64,000 nucleotides of DNA from Termitomyces sp. T153 (GCA_018296165.2 JACKQL020000002.1:868001-932000), one strand, 5' to 3'; numbered from the stretch's first letter, positions 45,088-55,626 are shown. Made by a program: numbers and translations. The notes: generated by a model from the letters alone, not told the origin.

Positions 45088-45365
45088 CCGAATTACCCTG
45101 ATCATGAATTTGTATGGCTTGTTGAAAGTCGAACCTTTGCTGAGGCCATCTAGTGGCTGCCGCAAATGTGAGGATCGGCACCCTGGAAAACCAGGCTTTA
45201 TTACTTACGATCCTTCATAACGTAAGACGAGATCTCCGTGTCATCACTGAGCGCCTGTGTAGACTGGAAGGATCTATCACCAAGATCAACCTGTTGAAAA
45301 GTTGCAATCTAACATTTCGATGTTTGACCGGTACAGCTCTGAGAATAGGCAGGCCAACTGATCTT
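45088..45365 (-). pseudogene. Decayed partial copy of the membrane protein gene (exons 4-6 region)
   Basis: Plus-strand bases here align with 43926-44205 inside the gene next door: shared AATTACCCTGATCATGAATTT, CTTGTT.AA.GT.GAACCTTTG, GAGCGCCTG.GTAGA, CATTTCGATGTTTG.CC and AGGCCAACT. The copy covers the region of exons 4 to 6 with introns, so it arose from DNA and not from mRNA. Splice sites and frame are damaged. It sits at the very edge of gene island 2. Confidence 0.7.
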
Positions 45366-45439
45366 TCAGTAAACCTGGGAGAGAATCGGTGGGTTTAATG
45401 GTCCTTCATAATCACGACTGAGGGTTTTGTTTTCTCATG

Positions 45440-46587
45440 AAGGTGTGCCACTGTCAGATAGAAATTTGTCCAAAAGATAAGGAGGACTATTCACCACTAA
45501 TCTCGTCATCTAAGCCTTCCCTCCAAGTGTTCAGTGCATATACTCAACTTGACCTATATGGACTGATGTATATGGGACTCCCACTTCTAGTAAGGTCCCC
45601 TTCTCCTTGTACCACTGTTTCTGCTGTTTCCCATCAAACTCTCCATCCCATCCAGTTTGCAATATTTTGAGATATAGTCCAGTTTCATTTTCTTGTGCTG
45701 TTATTCATGCCTTGAGCTCATTGAATCCCTCATCCTTTGTTTTCAACAGAATCAAGCATGGTTTATTAACATAGCCATCAATGACATCCATAACATATAG
45801 ATTTCCTGTTGCAATGTACAATTTTGATATCTACCTCCACTACAACATAATAGCTTAGGTCATATTACAAGAATGCACCTCAGTGTCAATGACAATAAAC
45901 CCATATTTCCCTGTCCAATACAAACATTCACATGATCTGTTGTCCATGTTTCCAATTTTTGGTGGACATCATACACAATGGCAAAGGCACATACAGGCTT
46001 TAACTTTCTGTTGTCCATGTTTCCAATTTTTGGTAGACATCATACACAATGGCAAAGGCACATACAGGCTTTAACTTGGGGGTGCATGAGTGCTGGTGCC
46101 AGATGATGGCTGAAAGGTCATATTCATGGTTGCTGAGGCAATAGGCATGCTGGATGGGCTGAATGTGCTTGCAACAGTGTGGATGGAGGCAATGAGTGTC
46201 CTGAAACCCTTGATGTGAGGAGCTCAGCCTTTTTGATGAGAATGTGAGTGATGGTGATGGTGGTGTGGAGGTCTTTTTTCCTCAGCCTGGAGCATGTACA
46301 TGTAGCTCAGTCTGCTCAGTCAGGGTAGCATTGACACAGATGATAGGCATCAGACAGGAACCACCTGCTGAGAGGCCTCAATGGCTTTGTGGAGGTGTGC
46401 AGCTTGTATGAAGGGATGCAAGTCAATGAAGTTGTGGGGTTGTTGGTGATGGTGTGGATGTCATAATGTGGCAGTGAATGTTCTGGATACAACTACTGCT
46501 TTCCCCATGAGGTCAATCCAGACCTTTTCCAGTTTCTTCCTTGCCCTGTGCCCCTAGACTTCCTCCCTTTCCTCTGGGATTGGTGTC
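45440..46587 (-). pseudogene. Copia integrase fragment, downstream part of interrupted element
   Basis: On the minus strand, next to the gypsy insertion: TPIPEEREEV and ARKKLEKVWIDLMGKAVVVS (integrase start, about 46450-46560), and further down WDGEFDGKQQKQWYKEKG and VPYTSVHIGQVEYMH.TLGG (catalytic D/E region, about 45520-45660). It is collinear with the pre-integrase part at 55627-55818 on the other side of element A. CpG-poor and broken by stops. Confidence 0.65.
45937..46078. repeat. 71-bp tandem duplication
   Basis: Two adjacent 71-bp copies (45937-46007, 46008-46078) with about one difference, starting CTGTTGTCCATGTTTCC. They lie inside the copia fragment. High identity shows a recent local duplication. 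Confidence 0.85.
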
Positions 46588-46592
46588 CTGGC

Positions 46593-46992
46593 TGTCAGGG
46601 AACTTCCATTTCCAACCTCCACAACTTGTTCCAGCATCTCCACAACTTGTTCCAGCATCTCCACAACTTGTTCCAGCATCTCCACAACTTGTTCCAGCAT
46701 CTCCACAACTTGTTCAATGTCTCTGGGGTTCTGGAATCTTTCCATATTACCTCACTGATCATCTTCCTAGGGTGAGGGCTAGCTCCAACCTTCTGTACAG
46801 TTGTTCCTGTGCCTCTGCTGCCTGCTGATGCACTGCACTGAGCAGCAGGGATCCTTAGACTTGTTCTCTTCAGATTCCCCTCTGCTAGCTGATTAGTTAC
46901 TGCTTGTATCTTTATCTACTTGCTAATATACTTTGGATTCCCCTCTGCTAGCTGCATGACTTAGATCCACCACCCCAGAGGTTGCCCTTACA
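46593..46992 (+). repeat. Family A 5' LTR
   Basis: 400 bp, TGTCAGGGAACTTCC to GAGGTTGCCCTTACA. It contains 4.7 copies of a 21-bp repeat (46617-46715), present about once in the 3' LTR, and the block AGACTTGTTCT (46857-46867), complementary to the putative primer site. Confidence 0.9.
46617..46715. repeat. 21-bp tandem repeat inside LTR
   Basis: Four full and one partial copies of CTCCACAACTTGTTCCAGCAT, essentially identical to each other. The 3' LTR at 54740-54790 has one clear unit followed by diverged sequence. The likely origin is replication slippage after insertion. Confidence 0.9.
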
Positions 46993-46994
46993 GC

Positions 46995-47005
46995 AGAACA
47001 AGTCT
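46995..47005 (+). promoter_or_regulatory. Putative self-primer binding site of family A
   Basis: AGAACAAGTCT, two bases after the 5' LTR, is the exact reverse complement of AGACTTGTTCT at 46857-46867 in the LTR. In Tf1-type elements the 5' end of the transcript folds back on such a site to prime minus-strand DNA. There is no TGG start typical of tRNA 3'-end sites. Confidence 0.55.
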
Positions 47006-47099
47006 CCTAAAACTGGTCTGGAAGCTCTGCATAGCCATAGGGAACCTCCAAGCTGCTATCTGTCACTTCCCCACCCAGGACTAAGCACTGCAGAGTCCT

Positions 47100-48264
47100 A
47101 TGTCTCAGCCTGCCAACCCAGACACCCCCATGGAGGCTCCAGCCCCACAAAATGAAGCCTGGACCCACCTGCTACACCTAGAAAACCAGGTGCAACTCAT
47201 GCAATCATCTCTTACCCACCATACAACTGAACTCTCCACCCTCTGTCAAACCACAGATCTTATCTCCCAATCACTCCAGGCACTGCTTGAGTGTCTGCCC
47301 CCTACCTCTGCACCTCCCCTAGTCATGGAACCTACCCTGACCACTTCTGTATCTGTCTCTGCAGCTCTGGTGACCCTACAACCATGAATTCCATGCTCAC
47401 ACTTCCAGACATATACAATGGTGCTTGCTCCAGTGGAGAACATTTCCTCCAGTCCTGCCTCACCTACATCCACCTCAGCAAAGATGCCTTTGACTCCAAT
47501 GTGTTGAAAATAGCCTGGGTACTGTCATACATGAAGACTGGACATGCCTCCACCTATGCATTGTGAGTCTTCCACTGCCCCAGAGGTGTGGGAAGTTTTC
47601 TGGACTGGGCCACCTTCAAGAAGGACTTCTTGACAGAGTTTTTTTCACTCATTCCCACCAAAACTGCTGCCTTGATACTACATGACCAGGAGCAATATAG
47701 GCAAGGGAAGCAAACTCTGGATGAGTACATCAACTCCTTCCAGGCACTGGCCAAGCAAGCCACCTACCCTGATGGCTTTCAGTTATGCCTCACATTCCAG
47801 GATGGCTGGCACCCCATACTGGTGGAATGCATTGACAATCTTGTAGAGGGATGCTCCAATGACAAAAGGATTGCTTCATAGTATGAGGTAGCCCAGGATT
47901 AGTGGCAACTCATGGAGATTTGATGGGAGCTCCACTACATGCACCCCATGCTACACCCCACACCAGTCACCAGCCTCCAATGCTCTGTGCCTGCTTGCCC
48001 AGCACCTGCTCCTACTTTGACTATCCCCATGCTGTGCTGTTACTGTATTGGAGATGCAAGAAGCCTGGGCATTTCACATGACACTGCCACTTGGGTCTGG
48101 AAGTGCATTACCTCTTCACAGCAGAGCATGAGGAACTCCTCCTGCAATTGCTGGCTGTAAAGAACACTGCTGGAGCTCTGTCACCAGATGAGCCAACACT
48201 GGAGTTGACCCCAGAGGAGATCAGTGCTTGCATGTCACCCCTGGAACTGGAGGAGGATTTTTAG
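47100..48264 (+). pseudogene. Family A gag
   Basis: Starts ATG at 47100 (MSQPANPDTPMEAPAP), with a short coiled segment (LLHLENQVQLMQSSLTHH) and the capsid-like part (HFLQSCLTYIHLSKDAFDSN, SFLDWATFKKDFLTEFFSLI, TLDEYINSFQALAKQ). It ends in a zinc knuckle readable as CYWRCKKPGHFT.HC near 48045-48095 and LEVHYL. Frameshifts at about 47390 and 47570 and stops after 47880 break it. Confidence 0.8.
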
Positions 48265-48503
48265 TTGAGCAGCAGATGAGGTGTACACCTCCATTGCTGA
48301 GGACTAACAGGTTCTCATGTCTGTTGTTAGAAAATGAAATTGCTTTTTCTGATGCCCCTTATTCTAAAACAAAAGAATCTCAATGTTCCCCTCCAGACAT
48401 ACAAATACCAACTCTGAAGTCTCCACCAAGTCCCCCAACATTAGCTAGGGTCCATTGGTGCCACCCTGCCTAGGCATGCCAAATGCCCTGGCAGTATGTA
48501 ATG

Positions 48504-48691
48504 GCTTTAAGCCTGTCCACCAACTCCCTGTGCCTTGATGTGGAGATAGAGACTATGGACACCCAGCAAACCCACAGAGTCACCACTCTACATAATAGCT
48601 TCAAGCCCATCCACCAACTCCCTGTGCCTTGATGTGGAGATAGAGACCATGGACACCCAGCAAACCCACAGAGTCACCACTCTCCTAGATA
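48504..48691. repeat. 94-bp tandem duplication at gag-protease border
   Basis: Two copies (48504-48597, 48598-48691) differ at few positions and share CACCAACTCCCTGTGCCTTG and CACCCAGCAAACCCACAGAG. The duplication lies just before the protease DSGA motif, so it would add about 31 residues and shift the frame. Confidence 0.8.
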
Positions 48692-49130
48692 GTGGAGCAA
48701 TGGGACTGTTCTTGGACTTGGGGTTTGTCAAGTGCCATAGCCTGACTATGCAGCCACTCCCCAAGCCTATTCCAGTCTTCAACATTGATGGAATGCCAAT
48801 ACTAACAAAGCAGGCACCATCAGCTCTGTAGTTGATCTTGTCCTCCATTATTGAAACCATGTGGAGTGTGCAGTCTTTGCTGTTACTAGCTTGGGCAGAC
48901 AGGATATGATTCTTGGCTTCACATGGCTCTGCAGGCATAACCCCAAAGTAGACTGGACCAAGGGCAAGGTAACAATGAGCATGTGCCCTTGAAAGTGCTC
49001 TGCCTATGCTACCAAGGCCAAGGAAGAATGCCAAGCTTGAGTTCAAGAGCATATGGCCATCTGTGCATGTCATGCTGAGCCTCTCCCTTTTGCTGACCTA
49101 AACCTCCTGGATCCCCTGCCCCTGGTGTTT
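48634..49130 (+). pseudogene. Family A aspartic protease
   Basis: LLDSGAMGLFLDLGFVKCHSL (Asp at about 48688) and, in another frame, GRQDMILGFTWLCRHNPKVDWTKGK at about 48893-48965. Single retropepsin-like domain, unlike the tandem pair in family B. Broken by at least one frameshift at about 48800. Confidence 0.75.
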
Positions 49131-49412
49131 CCCTATAGAGAAGCCCTCTACAAGGACAACCAGAGTAGTGGTGGAGCCCTAGAAGAGGAAGGTGGAGAGG
49201 AGTTTGGTGGTGTATACAAACTGGAGCTCCCAGAGGAAGCAGTAGAGCTAGGGAACTGAATCTATGCCACCACCTTTCATCTGCTGCCCTCCATTGTGGA
49301 GATCCATGCTAGCCAGACCACATTCTAGCAGCTGGCCCAGGCATTTGCTGCTAACTCTATAACTTGGAAGTTCTGGGACATTGTACTCCCCTACCTCCAT
49401 GCATTTGAGGAT

Positions 49413-49681
49413 GTGTTCTCTAAGGCCTTGTTTGACTTGTTTCCAGAGCACAAGCAGTGGGACCATGCCATTGAGCTATTGCCCAACTCCATGCCTGCTA
49501 GCTGTAAGATCTACCCATTAGTGCCTAGAGAGCAGGACAAACTCACCACCTTCCTGCAAGAGAATCTGGACTCCAGTTGCATACACCCTTCCAAATCTCC
49601 AATGGCTTCTCCAGTCCTCTTGATCAAAAAGAAAGATAGCTCACTCTGACTGGTTCAGGATTACCAGTTATAAGACCCACT
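49413..49681 (+). pseudogene. Family A RT, N-terminal part
   Basis: [60 protein letters not shown] and LVQDY. The RT reading stops at 49664 and resumes as WVLNAMTVKNHYSLPLISKL at 50827 after an inserted LTR. Confidence 0.8.
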
Positions 49682-50820
49682 TGTCACTGAGCACCATTTA
49701 TGGCATTTTGGACTGGACAGCAGCTGACTATTTTGACATGGCACAAGTCACAACACTCAGCACATGCAGCCTAGCTCCAAGGTCTGGAACAATGTAGCTT
49801 TTGCATGGGATTTTAGTAACCATGAGACTTATTGATCACAAGCAATATTATGTGGAGTCTGGACTCTAGGTCTAGAATGACAAGGCTGAGACCTTGCTTA
49901 GCAATGATTGCTAGCAACTTTCCTGGTGACAACACAGCTTTACCACCAAATATGGATATATTAACAGTTGTGTGATTTCTTACTTACTATTTTTCTTGTC
50001 AAGCTTACAAACATACTTGAACAGTATTTACACTTCAGGTATTGACATTGGACTCACTCTTTTTTTGTAATTGATTACCTTTATGCATCACATTGACTTT
50101 GCTTATTTTTTCACTTGGTTACAGATTAACACCTCATATGTATCATAAACACTTTGGCAGATGCTGTCACTAGTGGCAACTATTGTTTCTTTTCCCATAC
50201 TATACTTACAAATAGAATAAATACTGCCTGTACATAACACCTTATCATCAAACTACTATCAAACAAACAGAGCACAGTTTCTCCCCCCCCCTCTCTCTCT
50301 CTCTAAGCTTACTAGCTTGAGATTTCACTTTGCTCTCTCTATCTCTCTCTTGCTCACTATTGACAACAACTTAGTAGCAAGTCTTGCCAACCTTGACTTT
50401 GACTTTGTGTGGCACCAACTGTGGGTGCTCTTAGCATTATTTATGACTTAGCTACACTAGCAACTATGGCTAGTGACTAGTTTGCATTCATCTCACTTTC
50501 TGTCATTTGTTGTCATTTCTCCTTTCTCTACCCAACTCCTCTCATACTGCTTAGTTTGCTTTTCCTCAGCAATGCTTTCATCTTCATTTGTTTTCCCCTC
50601 CTCTTACTAGCAACCCTCCATTACCATCTAGTGACTTAAGCTAGCAATAGCAACTCATTTCACTTCTCACTCACTTCACCCACCATTTGCTCTACTTCTC
50701 TGGGACAGTTACTGACTTACCCTCTTTATTAACTTCCTATTGCCAGCTACCCTATTTAGTGACTAGTATTAGGTCCTCTTTTCAGGTTTCCTGCATGGCA
50801 CTAGGCAGTATAGGAACACA
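49682..50820 (+). repeat. Solo LTR of family E inside RT
   Basis: 1139 bp, TGTCACTGAGCACC to TATAGGAACACA, flanked by CCACT (49677-49681) and TCACT (50821-50825), one transition apart. The same sequence in reverse orientation is at 7424-8692. It contains a C and CT-rich stretch (50280-50350). No coding capacity. Confidence 0.85.
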
Positions 50821-50826
50821 TCACTG

Positions 50827-51850
50827 GGTTCTCAATGCCATGACTGTGAAGAACCACTACTCCCTCCCCCTTATCTCCAAGCTCATCAACAACCTCCAGG
50901 GTGTGTGATACTTCACTAAACTGGATGTCTAGTAGGGCTACAACATGTGTATCCAGGAGGGAGACAAATGGAAGGCCACCTTCTGGACTAACTGGGGACT
51001 ATTTGAACCTCTTGTTATGTTCTTTGGACTCACCAACAGCCCAGCCACCTTCCAGACAATGATAAACAACATCTTCCAAGACCTCATCACAGAAGGTGTA
51101 GTGTGTGTATACCTCAACAACATTCTCATCTACATCAAAACACTGGAAGAACACTGCCACACCACCTGCCTCATCTTAGAACATCTCTACCAGCACCAGC
51201 TCTACTTCAAACCAGAGAAGTGTGAGTTTGAGCAGACTCAGACCAAGTATCTTGGCTTGATCATCTCACACAGAGCTGTGGAGATGGACCCAGTGAAGGT
51301 AGCAGGCATGGCAGAGTGGCCAGAGCCCAAGCACAAGAAGGAGGTGCAGGTGTTCCTAGGCTTTGTGAACTTCTACTGGAGATTTATCCAGGACTTCTTG
51401 CATCATGCTCACCTGCTATTCAATCTCACTGGGAAGGACATTGTGTGGAGCTGGCAGCCTCTGGAGCAGATGGCCTTTGATGCCCTCAAGTGTACCATGA
51501 CCTTGGGACCCATCCTTCTTTTCCCAGATGATAACTCCCCCTTCCAGGTAGAAGCTGACAGCTCTGACTTTGCCACTGAGGCCATTCTTTCACAGCAGTC
51601 CCTAGAGAATGGGGAGTGGCATTCAGTAACTTTCTACTCTAAGAGCCTGAATGCAGTAGAGCAGATCTACAAGATCTACAACAAGGAGATGCTGGCCATC
51701 ATCCAGTTGTTTGAGGAGTGGTGGCACTTCCTAGAAGGCACATGGCATAAGTTTGAGGTCTGAATAGATCATAAGAACCTCAAATACTTCCAAACAGCCA
51801 AGAAGCTCAACCACTGACAGGCCCAATGGTCCCTCTACCTAGCTAATTTT
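50827..51850 (+). pseudogene. Family A RT core and RNase H
   Basis: Longest readable pol part: LNAMTVKNHYSLPLISKLINNLQG, then an almost open frame of 272 codons (50945-51763) with MCIQEGDKWKATFWTNWGLF, FGLTNSPATFQTMINNIF, the catalytic box VYLNNILIYIKTLEE (51110; both Asp of YLDD now Asn), CEFEQTQTKYLGLIIS, and RNase H text (PFQVEADSSDFATEAILSQQ, KIYNKEMLAIIQLFEEWWHFLEG, NLKYFQTAKKLN). G-to-A changes in both catalytic codons make the RT inactive. Confidence 0.9.
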
Positions 51851-51869
51851 GACTTCTCACTGCACCACA

Positions 51870-52641
51870 AGCCTAGCTGGAGTATGGGGAAACCAGATGC
51901 CCTGTTCCAGAGAATAGATCATGGCACTGGGGGAGAGGACAATAGCAACATTGTGCTTCTCCAGCCTAAACTGTTTTGCAATCCAAGCTATGGAAGGTCT
52001 AGCTGTCAAGGGAGCAGAGGTAGACATCCTCCAGGACATCTGGCAGGGCAACTGAGGTGGTCAGCAGGAAGAACTCATTGCTCAGGCAGCTCAGGCACTA
52101 AAGTCAGGACATACTATGAGTGCCAAATTGGTCTGTGCAGATGAACAGGCCCTTTAAGATGGGATCTTGACCTTCCAGGATTCTATCTATGTGCCTAACA
52201 TTCCAAAGCTCCACTGGAGCATTGTAGAGCAACATCATGACTCCTGGATTACTGGGCACTTCTGGACAATGGAAGATGTTGGAGCTGGTATTGCAGAATT
52301 ACTGGTGGCCTCAGATGTTCTGATATATTGGGGCCTACAATAGTACATGTAATCTCTGTCTCCAGACCAAGCCCCAGCACTGCCTCTCCTCTGGACAGCT
52401 ACATCCATTGCTCATGCCTGCAGAGTGATGAGGTGTTGCCTCAGTGGATTTCATTGTAGAGTTCCCTGACACCCACAGTTACAACATGATTATGGTGGTG
52501 GTGGACCTGTATGGCAAGTGAGCACACTTCATTCTGACTCACAACACCTGCTCTGCTATGGGCACTGCAAACCTGTACTGAAGGAACATCTAAAAGCTCC
52601 ATGGCCTCTTGGATGCCTACATCTCTAACTAGGGGCCACAA
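51870..52641 (+). pseudogene. Family A integrase, N-terminal and core part
   Basis: PSWSMGKPDALFQRIDHG, then the HHCC region (EQHHDSWITGHFG, NYWWPQM, TCNLCLQTKPQ, about 52225-52380) and the core (SVDFIVEFPDTHSYNMIMVVVDLYGK at about 52440-52520; LDAYISN.GPQ up to 52641). Interrupted by LTR F between GPQ and FVADFTRE. Confidence 0.8.
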
Positions 52642-53533
52642 TGATGCGAAATGTAAGTTTTGATGCTGTCAATTGATTGGATCAACAGATCAAACTTTGT
52701 TTTCACAGAGTTTTGGAGGCTTCAGTTACACAAAAGCTCACTTAGATGTTACAGTCGTAGGTATAGATTTAAATTGATTTATTTGTTAGCTGAGATGGCC
52801 TCAAACTATTGAATGGGTCCAAAAATATATAAAATTAAAACCCGAAACAACTAAATACTCGTAAGCCTAAGTTAGCCACTCCCTGGGGCTAGCCGAGCTG
52901 TGGTACGTTGTTGCTTGCCCTTTTCCTCTGATCCTGCTCTCCTCTTTATAGCTCGTCGTACACGCATGGACCAGGCTGTTTTCCGTGCGCTCCCATGGGT
53001 GTACCACGTGGTTTTCCTTGGCCTTACTCCGTTATTGGTTGGCCGTTTGCAATGACGTGCTGGGTCGGCATTACTCAGTTATCCATTTGTCCAACCTCTT
53101 TTTCTCATTCTTTTCTTTCCCACTCCTCTCTTAGCAGGCTCCACATAGTTTGTATGGTGGCCAGCTCTGGTCTCTGGACGGTCTGGCATGTGGTGTTGAG
53201 GGGAGGCAGGGTTTTTGCTATGCATTCAGACGTCTATGGCTGTCCTGGGCATTGGTTAGCTGTTCTAACCAGTTTTGCCAAGCACAGCCATTGATCATTG
53301 ATCAAATGCGTGACCAGCTGTTCTCGATGTCATAGGTCCTGCTGGCATCGTTCAATGCATGCTTTCTTGGGTTCTTTGGTGATATTCTTTTTTTTTATAC
53401 TAGGTAAGGTTTTTATGTCTACAGTTTTTGACATTTACCCAAGCTTACGGTTTTCAGCTTGTTTTGATTGGTATTTCTCTTATTTCTCTTTTAAGTATAT
53501 TCAACCTGTCTCGTACTCGAGACAGGCATATCA
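52642..53533 (+). repeat. Young CpG-containing solo LTR (family F) inside integrase
   Basis: 892 bp, TGATGCGAAATG to GGCATATCA, flanked by ACAA (52638-52641 and 53534-53537). It splits the integrase codons exactly between GPQ and FVADF. It has many CpG, unlike its surroundings, and a near-perfect palindrome CCTGTCTCGTACTCGAGACAGG, read in two halves CCTGTCTCG and TCGAGACAGG, near its end. It contains TTTATAGCTCGTCG (about 52945), possibly its TATA. No internal coding region, so a solo LTR is the best call. Confidence 0.75.
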
Positions 53534-53913
53534 ACAATTTGTAGCAGACTTCACTAGGGAACATTACTGACTACTTAGTGTGAAGCTTTACACCTCTACC
53601 ACCTACCACCTGCAGTCTAACAGCCAGACCAAATGCATAAACCAGAAGTTGGAGCAGTACCTCTGCCTCTTCTGCAACAACGGTTTTCAGCTTGTTTTGA
53701 TTGGTATTTCTCTTATTTCTCTTTTAAGTATATTCAACCTGTCTCGTACTTGAGACAGGCATATCAACAATTTGTAGCAGACTTCACTAGGGAACATTAC
53801 TGACTACTTAGTGTGAAGCTTTACACCTCTACCACCTACCACCTGCAGTCTAACAGCCAGACCAAATGCATAAACCAGAAGTTGGAGCAGTACCTCTGCC
53901 TCTTCTGCAACAA
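53448..53913. repeat. 233-bp tandem duplication across LTR F end and integrase
   Basis: Copies 53448-53680 and 53681-53913 are nearly identical. The clearest difference is TACTCGAG against TACTTGAG, a CpG transition. Each holds the last 86 bases of LTR F and 147 bases of integrase. The duplication postdates the LTR F insertion. Confidence 0.85.
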
Positions 53914-54060
53914 GCACCAGGACAACTAAGACAAACTCCTCCCCAATACTGAGTTCCAATACAACAACCACATTCACATGTCCACTCAATTCTCCCCATT
54001 CTTTCTTAACACTGGACAACACCCATGCATGGGCTTTGAACCCCAGGCCCAGCCCTTGGA
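53538..54060 (+). pseudogene. Family A integrase, C-terminal core part
   Basis: FVADFTREHY, LYTSTTYHLQSNSQTKCINQKLEQYLCLFCNKHQDN (the last Glu of the D,D,E triad falls here and is now Lys), and PNTEFQYNNHIHMSTQFSPFFLNTGQHPCMGFEP. The first part is present twice because of the 233-bp duplication. Confidence 0.75.
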
Positions 54061-54709
54061 GAATGAAGCAGTAGACAAGTTCATGGACTAGATGAAGAAG
54101 TCACAGGAGGAGGCCTGAGCAGCTTTGGCAAAGGCAAAGGATGACATAGCATGATACTACAACTGTGGAAGGGTCCCAGAGCACAAATACCAGCCCAGGG
54201 ATTGAGTCTACCTGGATGCCTCTGATATTACATCTATATGACCTTCAAATAAGCTATTGCACTGCCAACTAGAACCTTTTATGATGGAACAACAGGTAGG
54301 GCCCCTAGCCTACTGACTCCAGTTTCCTGCAGGGATGCACTAGCTTCATCCCATGTTTAATGTAGTCAAATTGACTCCAGCCCCAAGGAATCATATTCTA
54401 GGATGACATCCACTGCCCCTGCCACCTCTAGTAGTGGTCAACAGTAACAAGGAGTATGAGGTGGAGAAAATCCTGGATAGTCATTTATTCCAGCAATGAC
54501 TACAATACAAGGTGAAGTGGAAGGGCTACAGAATTGAGGACATCTCCTGGGAACTGCAGGAGAATGTACATGCCTTGGGGCTCATCAAGGAGTTCTGCAG
54601 GAAGCACATGGATGCTCTGTGCACCATACAAGGAATCTACCCTATTTCACCAGTGGACAGAGCAATCAGAGACTTTTTCTACCCTGCATGTCAAGACACT
54701 TTGTGCTAG
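54061..54709 (+). pseudogene. Family A integrase C-terminus and chromodomain
   Basis: The GPY/F-like region is decayed. The chromodomain is clear: KEYEVEKILDSHLFQQ, LQYKVKWKGYRIEDISWELQENV at about 54452-54580, followed by IKEFCRKH and PVDRAIRDFFYPACQDTLC ending at a stop at 54707. Same fold and role as the family B chromodomain but distinct in sequence. Confidence 0.8.
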
Positions 54710-54720
54710 AGAGGGGGTAA

Positions 54721-55621
54721 TGTTAGGGGACTTCCATTCTCAACCTCCACAACTTGTTCCAGCATCTCTGCAGCTTGTTTGACATCTCCAGGGCTTGTTC
54801 AAGAACTTTAAAGATCTCTGGAGACTTGCAGAACTTTCCATATTACCTCACTGATCATCTTCCTTGGGTTAGGGCTAGCTCTGGCCTTCTGTACAGTTGT
54901 TCTCATGCCTCCACTGCTTGCTGATGTGCTGCACTGAGTGGCAGGGATCCTTAGACTTGTTCTCTTCAGATTCCCCTCTGCTAGGTGATTAGTTACTGCT
55001 TACCCTCTTTCTCAGAGCTTACCAGCTTAAGATCTTATTTTGCTCTTTCACTCACCCTTGACAATGACTTAGCAACAGTCTTGCTGACCTTGACTTCAAC
55101 TTTGTGTGATACCAACTACAGGTACTCTTAGTGTTATTTTTGACTTAGCAATGCTAGTGACTACAGCTAGTGACTAGTTTGTATTTATCCCCCCCCAGCT
55201 TCTTTATCATCACTTTCTCCTTTGTTTCCCAACTCCTCTTTCATTGCTTAGTTCCCCTTTCCTTAGTGACTCTTTAGTCTTCATTCTTTTCCCCTTCCTT
55301 TGTCTAGTGACCCTCCATTACCATCTAGCAACTTAGGCTAGTGTTAGTAACTATTTCCACTTCTCATTCACATCACACTCTTTAGCTCTTATTCTCTGGG
55401 ACAGTTACTGACTTGCCCTCTTTATTAACTTCCTACTGCCAGCTACCCTATCTAGCAACTAGTGTTAGGTCTTCTTTTTAGGTTTCCTTCATGGCACTAG
55501 GCAGCATAGGAGCACATTACTGACCAGGGACTTTGTATCTTTGTCTACTTGCTAATATACTTTGGATTCCCCTCTGCTAGCTGCATGACTTAAATCCACT
55601 GCCCCAGAGGTTGCCCTTACA
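54721..55621 (+). repeat. Family A 3' LTR with nested insertion
   Basis: Begins TGTTAGGGGACTTCC after GAGAGGGGGTAA (polypurine tract) and ends TTGCCCTTACA; the target duplication CTGGC follows. About 382 bp are LTR A; the rest is the truncated LTR E at 54998-55516. Confidence 0.85.
54998..55516 (+). repeat. 5'-truncated LTR E nested in the family A 3' LTR
   Basis: The 3' part of LTR E (TTACCAGCTTAAGAT to AGCATAGGAGCACA), flanked by TTACT on both sides (54993-54997 and 55517-55521). Roughly the first 620 bp found in the copy at 49682 are missing, so a deletion followed insertion. Confidence 0.7.
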
Positions 55622-55626
55622 CTGGC

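Larger units (their letters stand above)
46593..55621 (+). mobile_element. Complete-structure Ty3/gypsy element of family A with nested insertions
   Basis: LTR to LTR with perfect target duplication CTGGC (46588-46592 and 55622-55626). Internal order: gag, protease, RT, RNase H, integrase, chromodomain. Inside lie LTR E (49682-50820), LTR F (52642-53533) with a 233-bp duplication, and a truncated LTR E (54998-55516) in the 3' LTR. Without these the element would be about 6.2 kb. Coding frames carry many stops and the RT box is YLNN. The element is inserted in a minus-strand copia element. Confidence 0.9.

Noticed and set aside
46617..46715. Regular 21-bp repeats that could suggest a CRISPR-like array
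   Set aside because: The units are contiguous without spacers, lie in an LTR, and the genome is eukaryotic.
50280..50350. CT-rich microsatellite as a possible regulatory polypyrimidine tract
   Set aside because: It is part of LTR E and differs between copies, so slippage explains it.
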